A stretch of DNA of 13,695 nucleotides from Acinetobacter sp. (GTDB lineage Bacteria > Pseudomonadota > Gammaproteobacteria > Pseudomonadales > Moraxellaceae): positions 1-13,695 of the forward strand of contig JAUNHS010000006.1 in assembly GCA_030523805.1 (NCBI GenBank), in the 5' to 3' direction. The position numbers were made by a program, and so were the translations under genes. Below the pieces are notes generated by a model. It had not been told where the DNA came from. It searched no databases and saw nothing but the letters and a program-made list of their open reading frames with translations. Shown piece by piece: positions 6,991 to 13,695 of this stretch (position 1 is the stretch's first letter; the number at the start of each line of letters is the position of its first letter).

Positions 6991-7003
6991 GAGAAACAGT
7001 GGC
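6979..7003 (-). terminator. Terminator hairpin after the DUF4126 gene
   Basis: Perfect 8-bp arms GCCACTGT (6979-6986) and ACAGTGGC (6996-7003) with a nine-base loop are followed on the minus strand by TATTTATTTC. It lies about 95 bases after the DUF4126 stop. The gap between (7004-7097) holds a smaller hairpin, GCAAAT/ATTTGC at 7027-7041, and no gene. The U-tract is interrupted, so readthrough into the ahcY leader is possible. Confidence 0.6.
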
Positions 7004-7097
7004 AAAATAGAGAATATCATGTAAAAGCAAATCATATTTGCCTTAATTTGTTGGCGATTGTCATTTTGCCCTTGCCAATCATGACAAGTCAGTTTTG

Positions 7098-7676
7098 TTA
7101 TTGATTGGCTTTACGCTTTTTCAATTTAGCTACAATCCAAATCAGCACTACAACGGCAATGAGTACCGCAATACTCGCCACCACAGGCATAAAAATAGAT
7201 AGGGCAGATAAACCGACTGCCGTGCCTGTTTCTGCTAAAGAAATGGCAGGATTGGCGACACCGCCTGTTGTTGCTGTAGAAATGGCTCGCCCTGTGGCTG
7301 ATGTACCTTTGACAACCGTTGCCGCTCCACCACCTGCTACGATAGCTAATGCCCATGTCATTGCAGGGCTTAAATCGGCAAGGGTAGAAGCCATCACCAA
7401 AGTTCCTGCAATACCTGCCAATGGTACAGCGATACTATCTAGGGCATTATCTACAATCGGAATTAAATAGCTTAATGATTCCACCACGCTTGCTACGCCT
7501 AAAATGATTAATGCAGGTAAAGAAGCCACCCATTGCCAATCTTCATTCAGTGGTAGAATGCCAAAAAATCCTGCCAAACTTAAACCAAATAGCGGCACAA
7601 ATACACGAAAACCTGAGCTTGCTGCCAAGCCAATCCCTAGGCAAATGCTTAAAATAATGTCTATATTAAAATTCAT
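7098..7676 (-). CDS. DUF4126 family integral membrane protein
   Basis: The 192-residue protein is almost wholly hydrophobic, with about five predicted membrane-spanning stretches (roughly 6-40, 52-70, 78-98, 103-122 and 148-183) and a basic tail KLKKRKANQ likely on the cytoplasmic side. The conserved N-terminal SGFRVFVPLFGLSLAG and the central glycine/alanine/threonine-rich GGGAATVVKGTSATGR followed by TTGGVANP match the DUF4126 family. That family has no assigned function that I know of. The small-residue-rich loop suggests close helix packing or a pore, but this is speculation. ATG 7676 is chosen because GGAG lies six bases before it. The frame extends to TTG 7688, which is just upstream of that site. 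It appears monocistronic, with its own promoter and a downstream hairpin, between the siderophore receptor and ahcY on the same strand. Confidence 0.85.
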   Translation of the reverse strand: MNFNIDIILSICLGIGLAASSGFRVFVPLFGLSLAGFFGILPLNEDWQWVASLPALIILGVASVVESLSYLIPIVDNALDSIAVPLAGIAGTLVMASTLADLSPAMTWALAIVAGGGAATVVKGTSATGRAISTATTGGVANPAISLAETGTAVGLSALSIFMPVVASIAVLIAVVVLIWIVAKLKKRKANQ

Positions 7677-7744
7677 GATGAACTCCAAAATGGCTTAATA
7701 TTGTTGTGATGAATCTCACGATTTTGTGCTGCTATCTTACATGA

Positions 7745-7774
7745 AAAATAGGGTAATGTATAATGTTGTGTCAA
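7745..7774 (-). promoter_or_regulatory. Promoter of the DUF4126 gene
   Basis: On the minus strand a perfect -35 TTGACA (7774-7769) is followed after 18 bases by TATTTT (7750-7745). The start codon is about 70 bases downstream. It begins just after the receptor gene's terminator. Confidence 0.6.
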
Positions 7775-7789
7775 ATTTTGTGCATAAAA

Positions 7790-7820
7790 AAACAAGCGAT
7801 GATGGGTTCATCGCTTGTTT
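7790..7820 (-). terminator. Terminator after the TonB-dependent receptor
   Basis: A perfect 13-bp stem (AAACAAGCGATGA, 7790-7802, with its complement at 7808-7820) has a five-base loop. On the minus strand it leads into TTTTTTATGC. It lies 23 bases after the receptor stop. Confidence 0.9.
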
Positions 7821-7843
7821 GCTTATATTTTTGAAATGAACGA

Positions 7844-10030
7844 TTAGAACTTAAATTTCACATTCACACGGAAGTTTAACGGCTCGCCATAGCTGAGTAA
7901 TAAACCATTTGGCGTTGAACCTGCGAAATATTCGGTGTCAAATACGTTTTTAACCAAGAAATTCGCACCCCAACGTGGAGCTTCATAACCTGCTTGTACA
8001 TCGTATAAAGTATAGGCAGGCAAGGTTACATTATCGGTACGCATGACAGAGCGATCGCCTTCATGACGCACGCTACCACCAATAAACCAACCTAATTTAG
8101 ACGCATCAAAATGATACAAGGCAGATAAACTTGCAGCGTGTTTTGGTACATGGTTTACACGGCTACCAGAGAGTTGATCTAAACGAGTACCACTTTCCAA
8201 GCCACCCACCAAGTTAGCTGTTGGAATGTAGCTATAAGTGGCTAATAGGTTTAATTTATCCCACAGCGTTGCACCCAATTCCATTTCGTAACCTTTGGTA
8301 TTGTAGCCTTCATATTGCTCGCTCACACCGCCAGATGTAATTACAATATTTTTACGCTTCAAGTCATAATACGATAAACTGCCTTGGAAACGTTCATCTT
8401 TGCTTTGTAATTTCACACCAACTTCAAATTGCTTGCCTGTTTCAGGGTCAAATAAACGACCATTGGCATCGGTATCGGTTAAAGGCAAGAATGATGTTGC
8501 ATAGCTCACATAAGGAGCAACCACATCATTCCAGTTGTACATAATAGACGCATTGCCTGTAAACGCATTGTCAGAGTTTTTGACTTCACTGCCATTTAAT
8601 TTGCTTAACACTTGCACTTGCGACCAATCATGACGACCTGCTAAACCAATAATCCATTGATTATTAATTTTGGTATGATTGCGTGCATACAAGCCCATAT
8701 ATTGCGTGCGTGATAAATTATGACGATCAGACGCAGTAATGCGTGTCAAATGCCCTTGACGTGGAGTAGTGGTCGCCAACGTATTTAAATTGATGGTGTT
8801 GTAATAATACGCAAAACGTGCAAAATCACTACGCTCACGCATTGCATCTAAACCTACCGTTGTTTCATTTTGAATGGCAGATGTATTGAATTTAAAGTTT
8901 AAACTACTGTCTAAAGTATAGTTTAAATCTTTTTTCAATTGGTCTTGCATTTGGCGTGTTAGCGTAACTCGGTTGCCATTAGCATCAGCAAATAGAGCAT
9001 TGATGGTATTACCTTCAGCCAAAATAGGTTCACCGTCCATTTCAGAATAGTTTACGGCAAAGTTTTGTTTAAACTTCCATTGGTCATTCAATTGGTAATC
9101 TAAATTATAACCTGCACGATAAATATCATATTTCACTACACGAGATGGATCTCCAAAGAAACGGCTTGAATCATAAGTCGCTACAGGATTGTTTTCTAAT
9201 GTACCAAAGCGTGGCAAACCTTGCTGACGTAAATATTCACGATGGTGATAACTGGTCATGACTGACAAATCAATATCATTGCCTAAATTAAATTTATAAG
9301 ATGGCGAAATATAATAATTTTTGAAATACACTTCATCTGTCGGGTCATCTTGGTCAGACACACGACCATTGATACGGAATGCACCATCCGAGCTGCCATT
9401 TGGAGCATAGTTTACATCAAAAGTCGCTTGCTTTAAGCCAAAATTACCCATCGTCAAAGTTGAGCGGTAAAAGGTTTCATCTTGTGGGCGTTTGGTGGTT
9501 AAATTGACCATACCACCAGGGGCAGCTTGACCAAAGTTTACTGATGATGGGCCTTTAAGCACATCAATGGATTCTAAACCTGAAATTTCCATACCACTGA
9601 AAATATTGGTGGAATAACGCATACCATCAACAAAAATATTGTTGCTAGACACCTGACCACGAATCATAAAATCGTCCCAACCACGGCGACCATACTGACC
9701 AGCAGAGACACCAGCGACACCATTTAAGGCTTCGGCAAGTGTAGCAGCTTGTTTTTGTTCTAATTGTGCTGTGGTAATCACGCTCACCGATTGTGCTGTT
9801 TCAAATAGTGGAGCGTCCGATTTTAATACAAAATCTGCTTTACGAGCGGCATAGTCTTTTTCATTGCTTGCTTGAACTTCAATCGTTTCTAAAGTTTGAT
9901 TGGTTTCTTGAGCTTCAATTTCGTTGCTATTCTTTTTACTTTCTTGAGCAAATGCCATAGAGTAGCATGAACAAAGTGCAATCGCCAAAGCCGTATGACT
10001 AAAGCGTTTGAAAATGACGTGTTTAGACAT
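7844..10030 (-). CDS. TonB-dependent siderophore receptor (FhuA-like)
   Basis: This outer-membrane gated barrel would import a ferric siderophore using TonB energy. The 728-residue precursor starts MSKHVIFKRF, followed by a hydrophobic signal segment and a cleavage site after SMAFA (about residue 28). The mature N-terminus carries a TonB-box-like ETIEVQA, then a plug domain with VSVITTAQLEQKQAATLAEAL, YGRRGWDDFMIRG, NIFVDGMRY, IDVLKGPSSVNFGQAAPGG and MVNLTTKRP, typical of siderophore receptors. A long beta-barrel follows, with an FVKNVFDTEYF-like last region (LVKNVFDTEYF), ending in phenylalanine (VNVKFKF). ATG 10030 is chosen because it begins the signal peptide. The frame extends to a GTG/TTG-type start at 10102 through the promoter. 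A Fur-like box overlaps its -10, so iron repression is likely. The siderophore cannot be named. A LysR-type regulator lies just upstream. Confidence 0.92.
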   Translation of the reverse strand: MSKHVIFKRFSHTALAIALCSCYSMAFAQESKKNSNEIEAQETNQTLETIEVQASNEKDYAARKADFVLKSDAPLFETAQSVSVITTAQLEQKQAATLAEALNGVAGVSAGQYGRRGWDDFMIRGQVSSNNIFVDGMRYSTNIFSGMEISGLESIDVLKGPSSVNFGQAAPGGMVNLTTKRPQDETFYRSTLTMGNFGLKQATFDVNYAPNGSSDGAFRINGRVSDQDDPTDEVYFKNYYISPSYKFNLGNDIDLSVMTSYHHREYLRQQGLPRFGTLENNPVATYDSSRFFGDPSRVVKYDIYRAGYNLDYQLNDQWKFKQNFAVNYSEMDGEPILAEGNTINALFADANGNRVTLTRQMQDQLKKDLNYTLDSSLNFKFNTSAIQNETTVGLDAMRERSDFARFAYYYNTINLNTLATTTPRQGHLTRITASDRHNLSRTQYMGLYARNHTKINNQWIIGLAGRHDWSQVQVLSKLNGSEVKNSDNAFTGNASIMYNWNDVVAPYVSYATSFLPLTDTDANGRLFDPETGKQFEVGVKLQSKDERFQGSLSYYDLKRKNIVITSGGVSEQYEGYNTKGYEMELGATLWDKLNLLATYSYIPTANLVGGLESGTRLDQLSGSRVNHVPKHAASLSALYHFDASKLGWFIGGSVRHEGDRSVMRTDNVTLPAYTLYDVQAGYEAPRWGANFLVKNVFDTEYFAGSTPNGLLLSYGEPLNFRVNVKFKF

Positions 10031-10054
10031 GGGAGATTTCCATCTATAAAAGAA

Positions 10055-10073
10055 AATAAGAATGATTATTATA
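10055..10073 (-). promoter_or_regulatory. Fur-like box overlapping the receptor -10 element
   Basis: AATAAGAATGATTATTATA matches 13 of 19 positions of the Fur consensus (GATAATGATAATCATTATC). A perfect minus-strand TATAAT (10073-10068) lies inside it, about 38 bases before the receptor start, so Fur bound here would block the polymerase. No strong -35 is present at normal spacing, which suggests activator dependence. Confidence 0.65.
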
Positions 10074-10085
10074 GATGAAAATACT

Positions 10086-10135
10086 TGACAAAGCGATGAC
10101 AAAAAATGACATTTTTATCTTAAAAATGCACATTT
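10086..10135. promoter_or_regulatory. Paired palindromes and TGACA repeats upstream of the receptor promoter
   Basis: Two similar palindromes, AAATG-A-CATTT (10104-10114) and AAATG-CA-CATTT (10124-10135), have centres about 20.5 bases apart, two helical turns. Three direct TGACA repeats at 10086, 10097 and 10107 are spaced 11 and 10 bases apart. They lie just upstream of the -10 and Fur-like box, where an activator would bind. The bound protein is unknown. Confidence 0.45.
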
Positions 10136-10156
10136 AGTGATATAAAGTAAAAATAT

Positions 10157-10170
10157 GATGAAAAATCATC
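10157..10170 (-). terminator. Weak hairpin after the LysR-family gene
   Basis: GATGA (10157-10161) and TCATC (10166-10170) enclose a four-base loop. On the minus strand they lead into ATATTTTTAC. The stem is only 5 bp, so readthrough from the regulator into the receptor gene is plausible. Confidence 0.35.
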
Positions 10171-10188
10171 TGATTAGATTGACTGATT

Positions 10189-11097
10189 TTACTCATCTTG
10201 CTTGATTTGTAATTGCTCTACCAGAAAATCAATCATGACTTTGACTGCAGGTAAAATGCCTTTACGGCTTGGGTACACCATGTGAAAGATACCATGTGGA
10301 GCGTACCAATCAGGCAATACATAACACAATTCCCCAGTTTGGATTGCTTTTTGGCTAATACTGTCTGGCAATAAGGTAATGCCACAATGCTCTACAGCCA
10401 ATTGATGCAATAAAGACAAATCAAACCCTGCTAAAATCGGTTGTACGCTGACTTTGCATTGTTCGCCGTGTATAGAATAAAGTTCCAAATCGCAAATCGG
10501 GTGCTGTTCTTGTAGGCTTAAAATGCGATGTTGTGCTAAATCTTGTGGGTGTTGAATGCTTGCCATACTTTGCAAATACTGAGGACTAGCACATAAATGC
10601 TGCTGATGTGTATCAAAATGACGAATAATTAAGCCTGCATCTTGGTCTAATTGTGAGCGTACACGCAAGGCAATATCAATATTTTCATGAATAATGTCAT
10701 AGCGACGATTGCTAATTAATAATTGCACGTTCACATCGGGATAGCGTTGTAAAAATTTAGGCAAAATATGTGCCAATTCATTTTGAGCGATAGACGTTGG
10801 TACACTCATTCGCACTACACCACGTGGCGTTTCGCTGAGTTGATGTACTAAATCTTGTGCCGTTTGGGCAGCATTGAGCATAATTTTGGCTTGCTCATAA
10901 ATTTTAAAACCCATTTCGGTGACAGTAAATTGGCGAGAGTTACGTTGGATTAAACGCACGCCTAAAAATTCTTCTAAATTGAGTACTCTACGGCTGAGTT
11001 TGGATTTTGCAATATGGGTTGCACGCTCAGCGGCATTAAAGCCACCGTGTTCTACCACTTGGGCAAAGCAATAATAATCGTCTAAATGTGCATTCAT
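10189..11097 (-). CDS. LysR-family transcriptional regulator
   Basis: The 302-residue protein has the standard LysR layout. A winged helix-turn-helix fills residues 1-60 (YYCFAQVVEHGGFNAAERAT, then KSKLSRRVLNLEEFLGVRLI and NSRQFTVTEMG). A linker helix (about 62-88) is followed by a two-lobe effector-binding domain (about 90-295) starting RGVVRMSVPTSIAQNELAHILP. The SRRVLNLEEFLGVRL form with serine-arginine recognition and the RVRSQLDQDAGLIIR segment place it near the CrgA-like branch, but target and effector are unknown. ATG 11097 has TTAGG about six bases upstream. It lies directly upstream of the siderophore receptor on the same strand and divergent from clpB. This suggests control of the receptor or readthrough into it, although LysR regulators more often face their target. 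A palindrome covers its probable -10, which would allow autoregulation. Confidence 0.9.
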   Translation of the reverse strand: MNAHLDDYYCFAQVVEHGGFNAAERATHIAKSKLSRRVLNLEEFLGVRLIQRNSRQFTVTEMGFKIYEQAKIMLNAAQTAQDLVHQLSETPRGVVRMSVPTSIAQNELAHILPKFLQRYPDVNVQLLISNRRYDIIHENIDIALRVRSQLDQDAGLIIRHFDTHQQHLCASPQYLQSMASIQHPQDLAQHRILSLQEQHPICDLELYSIHGEQCKVSVQPILAGFDLSLLHQLAVEHCGITLLPDSISQKAIQTGELCYVLPDWYAPHGIFHMVYPSRKGILPAVKVMIDFLVEQLQIKQDE

Positions 11098-11189
11098 AAT
11101 TAACCTAAAATCATGTTCATTGCTGTGTTTATTTAATGTTTGTTATGCAAGTATGGCGTACTTACCTTAACCAAAAATGCGTAAAAAGG

Positions 11190-11212
11190 CAATCATTATA
11201 GACCAATGATTG
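11190..11212 (-). promoter_or_regulatory. Palindrome over the probable -10 of the LysR-family gene
   Basis: CAATCATT (11190-11197) and AATGATTG (11205-11212) are perfect inverted arms around a seven-base centre. A minus-strand TATAAT (11200-11195) runs through one arm and the centre. A repressor bound here would block transcription of the regulator. No good -35 was found. The symmetry does not give the usual LysR T-N11-A pattern. Confidence 0.45.
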
Positions 11213-11219
11213 AGATATT

Positions 11220-11250
11220 CCCTTGAAAAAAATCCATCAAACCCCATCAT
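11220..11250 (+). promoter_or_regulatory. Distal heat-shock (sigma-32-type) promoter of clpB
   Basis: CCCTTGAAA (11220-11228) and CCCCATCAT (11242-11250) are separated by 13 bases, very close to the sigma-32 consensus (CTTGAAA, 13-15 bases, CCCCATnT). The leader to the clpB start would be about 160 bases. Confidence 0.75.
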
Positions 11251-11331
11251 TATCGTTATAGTATATTTTGCATAAAAGTAATCTAATCTATTGAAAAATA
11301 ATTAAAAAATTGCAAAAAATTTTCTAAATTG

Positions 11332-11362
11332 CCCTTGAAAAGTTCAAAATATCTCTTATCTA
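11332..11362 (+). promoter_or_regulatory. Proximal heat-shock-like promoter of clpB
   Basis: A second CCCTTGAAA (11332-11340) precedes TCTTATCTA (11354-11362), also at 13 bases. Its -10 fits the sigma-32 consensus less well (6 of 9), but a TATAAT at 11361-11366 overlaps it and might let housekeeping sigma factor read the site for basal expression. The ClpB start is 56 bases downstream. Confidence 0.55.
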
Positions 11363-11417
11363 TAATAACAACACAGGGGAACATTCCCCATTCACCAAGA
11401 CAATGAGGACAACAATA

Positions 11418-13695
11418 ATGCGATTTGAACAATTTACGCAACGTTTACAACAGACTTTATCTACCGCTCAAAGTTTGGCATTAAATAAAGACCATGCCGC
11501 CATTACACCTGTACATCTTTTGAGCGTATTGCTAGATGAAGCGAGCAATCAAAGTTTATTGCAACAAGCAGGGGCAAATTTGCCACAATTGCAACAAAGT
11601 GTGCAAACGGCTTTAAACAATAGTGCCGTGATTGGTCAGCAAACAGGCGATATTCATCTCAACCCTGAAGCGGTGCGTATTTTAAATTTGGCAGAAAGCT
11701 ATGCCACCAAAGCAGGCGATAGTTTTCTTTCTACCGATTGGGTGCTGCTTGCCATTAGCGAGCAAGGCGAAACAGCAAAATTATTGAAAAATGCGGGTGT
11801 AAATAGTCAAAATTTACGCCAAGTGATTGAAAAAATTAGAGGTAATGATACAGTGAACAGTAACAATTATGAAGATACCAAAGATGCGTTGAGCAAATAT
11901 ACCATTGACCTAACAGAGCGTGCATTGGCAGGTAAATTAGACCCTGTGATTGGGCGTGATGATGAAATTCGTCGTACCGTGCAAGTGCTTTCACGTCGTA
12001 CAAAAAATAACCCTGTATTGATTGGCGAACCTGGGGTCGGTAAAACTGCGATTGTAGAAGGTTTGGCTCAACGTATTGTGCAAGGCGAAGTGCCTGAAAG
12101 TTTAAAGGATAAACGTGTATTATCGCTAGACTTGGGGGCGTTATTGGCAGGGGCGAAATATCGTGGTGATTTTGAAGAGCGTTTAAAAGCCGTTTTGACC
12201 GATTTAGCCAAACACGATGGACAAATTATTTTGTTTATTGATGAATTGCATACTTTGGTTGGTGCAGGAAAATCGGACGGTGCGATGGACGCAGGCAATA
12301 TGCTCAAACCTGCATTGGCTCGTGGCGAATTGCGTTGCGTTGGAGCGACCACTTTAGATGAATATCGTCAATATATTGAAAAAGATGCAGCATTGGAGCG
12401 TCGTTTCCAAAAAGTGCAGGTTGATGAGCCGAGTGTGGAAGATACAGTAGCGATTTTGCGTGGTTTAAAACAGCGTTATGAATTGCACCACGGTGTACGC
12501 ATTTTAGACAGTGCCATCATTGCCGCAGCGAAAATGTCACACCGTTACATTAGCGATCGCCAATTACCTGATAAAGCGATTGATTTGATTGATGAAGCGG
12601 CAAGTCGTATCAAAATGGAGCTAGACAGCAAACCTGAAGTGATGGATAAGTTGGAGCGTCGTATTATTCAGCTGAAAATGCAGCTGGAAACCGTGAAAAA
12701 TGACGAACACGCCAAAGCTGAAGTAGAGCATTTGCAAAGTCAAATCAATGAATTACAAGGCGAATACAGCAATTTAGAAGAGATTTGGAAAGCAGAAAAA
12801 GCCTTAGTTGCAGGTACAAAAGATGTACAAGTGAAATTAGACCAAGCACGCATTGCCCTTGAAAAAGCACAGCGTGATGGCGATTTGGCAGAAGCGGCAC
12901 GTTTGCAATATGGTGTCATTCCTGAATTGCAAAAGCAGCTTGAAGTTGATGAACACAAAGACGATGACAGCACACCAAAATTATTGCGTGATAAAGTTAC
13001 GGATAATGAAATTGCTGAAGTGGTAAGTGCAGCGACAGGCATTCCTGTAGCGAAAATGTTGCAAGGCGAACGTGAAAAGTTATTGCAAATGGAAGACTTT
13101 TTACATCAGCGTGTGGTGGGGCAGGATAAAGCTGTGCTTGCCGTGGCAAATGCAGTGCGTCGTAGCCGTGCAGGTTTGTCCGACCCAAATCGTCCGAGTG
13201 GTTCATTCCTATTTTTAGGGCCGACAGGTGTGGGTAAAACTGAATTGACCAAAGCACTTGCCAATTTCCTATTTGATAGTGATGATGCGATGGTGCGGAT
13301 TGATATGTCAGAATTTATGGAAAAACATAGTGTGAGCCGTTTAGTTGGAGCTCCCCCAGGTTATGTCGGCTATGAAGAAGGCGGTGTTTTAACTGAAGCC
13401 GTTCGCCGTAAGCCGTACAGTGTGGTGCTGTTTGACGAAGTGGAAAAAGCTCACCCTGATGTGTTTAATATTTTATTGCAAGTGCTTGATGATGGTCGCT
13501 TAACTGACAGTCAAGGGCGAGTAGTGGATTTTAAAAATACCGTAATTGTGATGACATCTAATCTCGGTTCGGCTGATGTGCGTGAATTGGGCGAAAATGC
13601 CAGTGATGATGAAATTCATAGCGTGGTGATGAATGCCGTAAGCCAGCATTTCCGTCCTGAATTTATCAATCGTATTGATGAAGTGGTTACATTCC
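11418..13695 (+). CDS. clpB: ATP-dependent disaggregase ClpB, 3' end outside the window
   Basis: ClpB is a cytosolic hexameric AAA+ chaperone that pulls proteins out of heat-induced aggregates together with DnaK. The 759 codons present, of a usual 857-860, run without a stop to the window edge. An N-terminal Clp repeat domain (1-145) precedes the first ATPase, with Walker A GEPGVGKT (203-210) and Walker [15 protein letters not shown] (about 275-287). The coiled-coil middle domain (about 400-520) carries [14 protein letters not shown]. The second ATPase has Walker A GPTGVGKT (601-608), the pore loop GYVGYEEGG, Walker [12 protein letters not shown] (about 668) and sensor-1 [10 protein letters not shown]. 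The chain breaks at [11 protein letters not shown] 11418 has GAGGA about eight bases upstream and the product aligns with E. coli from residue 1. Two heat-shock-type promoters lie upstream, and an internal start occurs at codon 146. Confidence 0.97.
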   Translation, partial: MRFEQFTQRLQQTLSTAQSLALNKDHAAITPVHLLSVLLDEASNQSLLQQAGANLPQLQQSVQTALNNSAVIGQQTGDIHLNPEAVRILNLAESYATKAGDSFLSTDWVLLAISEQGETAKLLKNAGVNSQNLRQVIEKIRGNDTVNSNNYEDTKDALSKYTIDLTERALAGKLDPVIGRDDEIRRTVQVLSRRTKNNPVLIGEPGVGKTAIVEGLAQRIVQGEVPESLKDKRVLSLDLGALLAGAKYRGDFEERLKAVLTDLAKHDGQIILFIDELHTLVGAGKSDGAMDAGNMLKPALARGELRCVGATTLDEYRQYIEKDAALERRFQKVQVDEPSVEDTVAILRGLKQRYELHHGVRILDSAIIAAAKMSHRYISDRQLPDKAIDLIDEAASRIKMELDSKPEVMDKLERRIIQLKMQLETVKNDEHAKAEVEHLQSQINELQGEYSNLEEIWKAEKALVAGTKDVQVKLDQARIALEKAQRDGDLAEAARLQYGVIPELQKQLEVDEHKDDDSTPKLLRDKVTDNEIAEVVSAATGIPVAKMLQGEREKLLQMEDFLHQRVVGQDKAVLAVANAVRRSRAGLSDPNRPSGSFLFLGPTGVGKTELTKALANFLFDSDDAMVRIDMSEFMEKHSVSRLVGAPPGYVGYEEGGVLTEAVRRKPYSVVLFDEVEKAHPDVFNILLQVLDDGRLTDSQGRVVDFKNTVIVMTSNLGSADVRELGENASDDEIHSVVMNAVSQHFRPEFINRIDEVVTF
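11838..11855 (+). promoter_or_regulatory. Internal ribosome site and GTG start for short ClpB
   Basis: AGAGGT (11838-11843) lies nine bases before the in-frame GTG at 11853-11855, codon 146. In E. coli an internal GTG start at Val149 makes the N-domain-less ClpB. Here the aligned valine (TVNSN against SVNDQ) is again GTG with a good ribosome site, so both forms are probably made. Confidence 0.65.

Noticed and set aside
7105..7470. A 121-codon plus-strand frame across the DUF4126 gene.
   Set aside because: It is antisense to a well-supported membrane protein, low in complexity (Ala/Thr/Val-rich), and has no start signals.
9940..10030. A lipoprotein signal in the receptor N-terminus (LCSC).
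   Set aside because: Cysteine at -2 does not fit a lipobox, and a normal cleavage site follows at SMAFA-QE.
12068..13257. Minus-strand frames of 86-100 codons inside clpB.
   Set aside because: They are shadows of the ClpB reading frame, with no ribosome sites or family resemblance.
1..13695. CRISPR arrays, insertion sequences or prophage genes.
   Set aside because: I found no regularly spaced repeats, transposase, integrase or phage genes. The toxin-antitoxin pair is the only accessory-looking unit.

Overview
The window is AT-rich DNA from a gammaproteobacterium, most likely of the Moraxellaceae and close to Acinetobacter. I infer this by eye from protein similarity (SthA, LipA, MetF, AhcY, ClpB) and low-GC codon use. 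It looks like ordinary chromosome with one small accessory insertion. I see no insertion sequence, phage gene or CRISPR array.

Left part (1-3780): the 3' end of an unidentified gene, a tRNA-Arg(CCG) on the minus strand with its own promoter, then sthA (soluble transhydrogenase, minus) divergent from lipA (lipoyl synthase) and a DOMON-like gene coupled to lipA. A bidirectional terminator closes this block.

Middle part (3780-7700), all on the minus strand: a DUF4126 membrane protein, then ahcY, a small toxin-antitoxin pair, and metF. The most informative element is a SAH riboswitch aptamer directly in front of ahcY, with a promoter whose predicted start falls at the aptamer's 5' edge. AhcY removes S-adenosylhomocysteine and yields homocysteine. 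MetF makes the 5-methyl-tetrahydrofolate used to remethylate homocysteine, so ahcY and metF form a methyl-cycle pair. The toxin-antitoxin unit sits between them. Its RelE/StbE-type toxin is broken by an apparent deletion of about 26 bases with a frameshift, while the antitoxin is intact.

Right part (7790-13695): a TonB-dependent siderophore receptor with a Fur-like box over its -10 element and two paired palindromes upstream, and a LysR-family regulator immediately upstream on the same strand. Divergent from the regulator is clpB, cut by the window end. clpB has two tandem heat-shock (sigma-32-like) promoters and an internal GTG start with its own Shine-Dalgarno, at the position where E. coli makes its short ClpB form.

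Three genes (sthA, DUF4126, lipA) have longer in-frame TTG openings that run through their own ribosome binding site. I moved these starts inward to the ATG served by that site. I found no clearly new multigene system. The best leads are the riboswitch with its possible expression platform, the decayed toxin, and the receptor control region.
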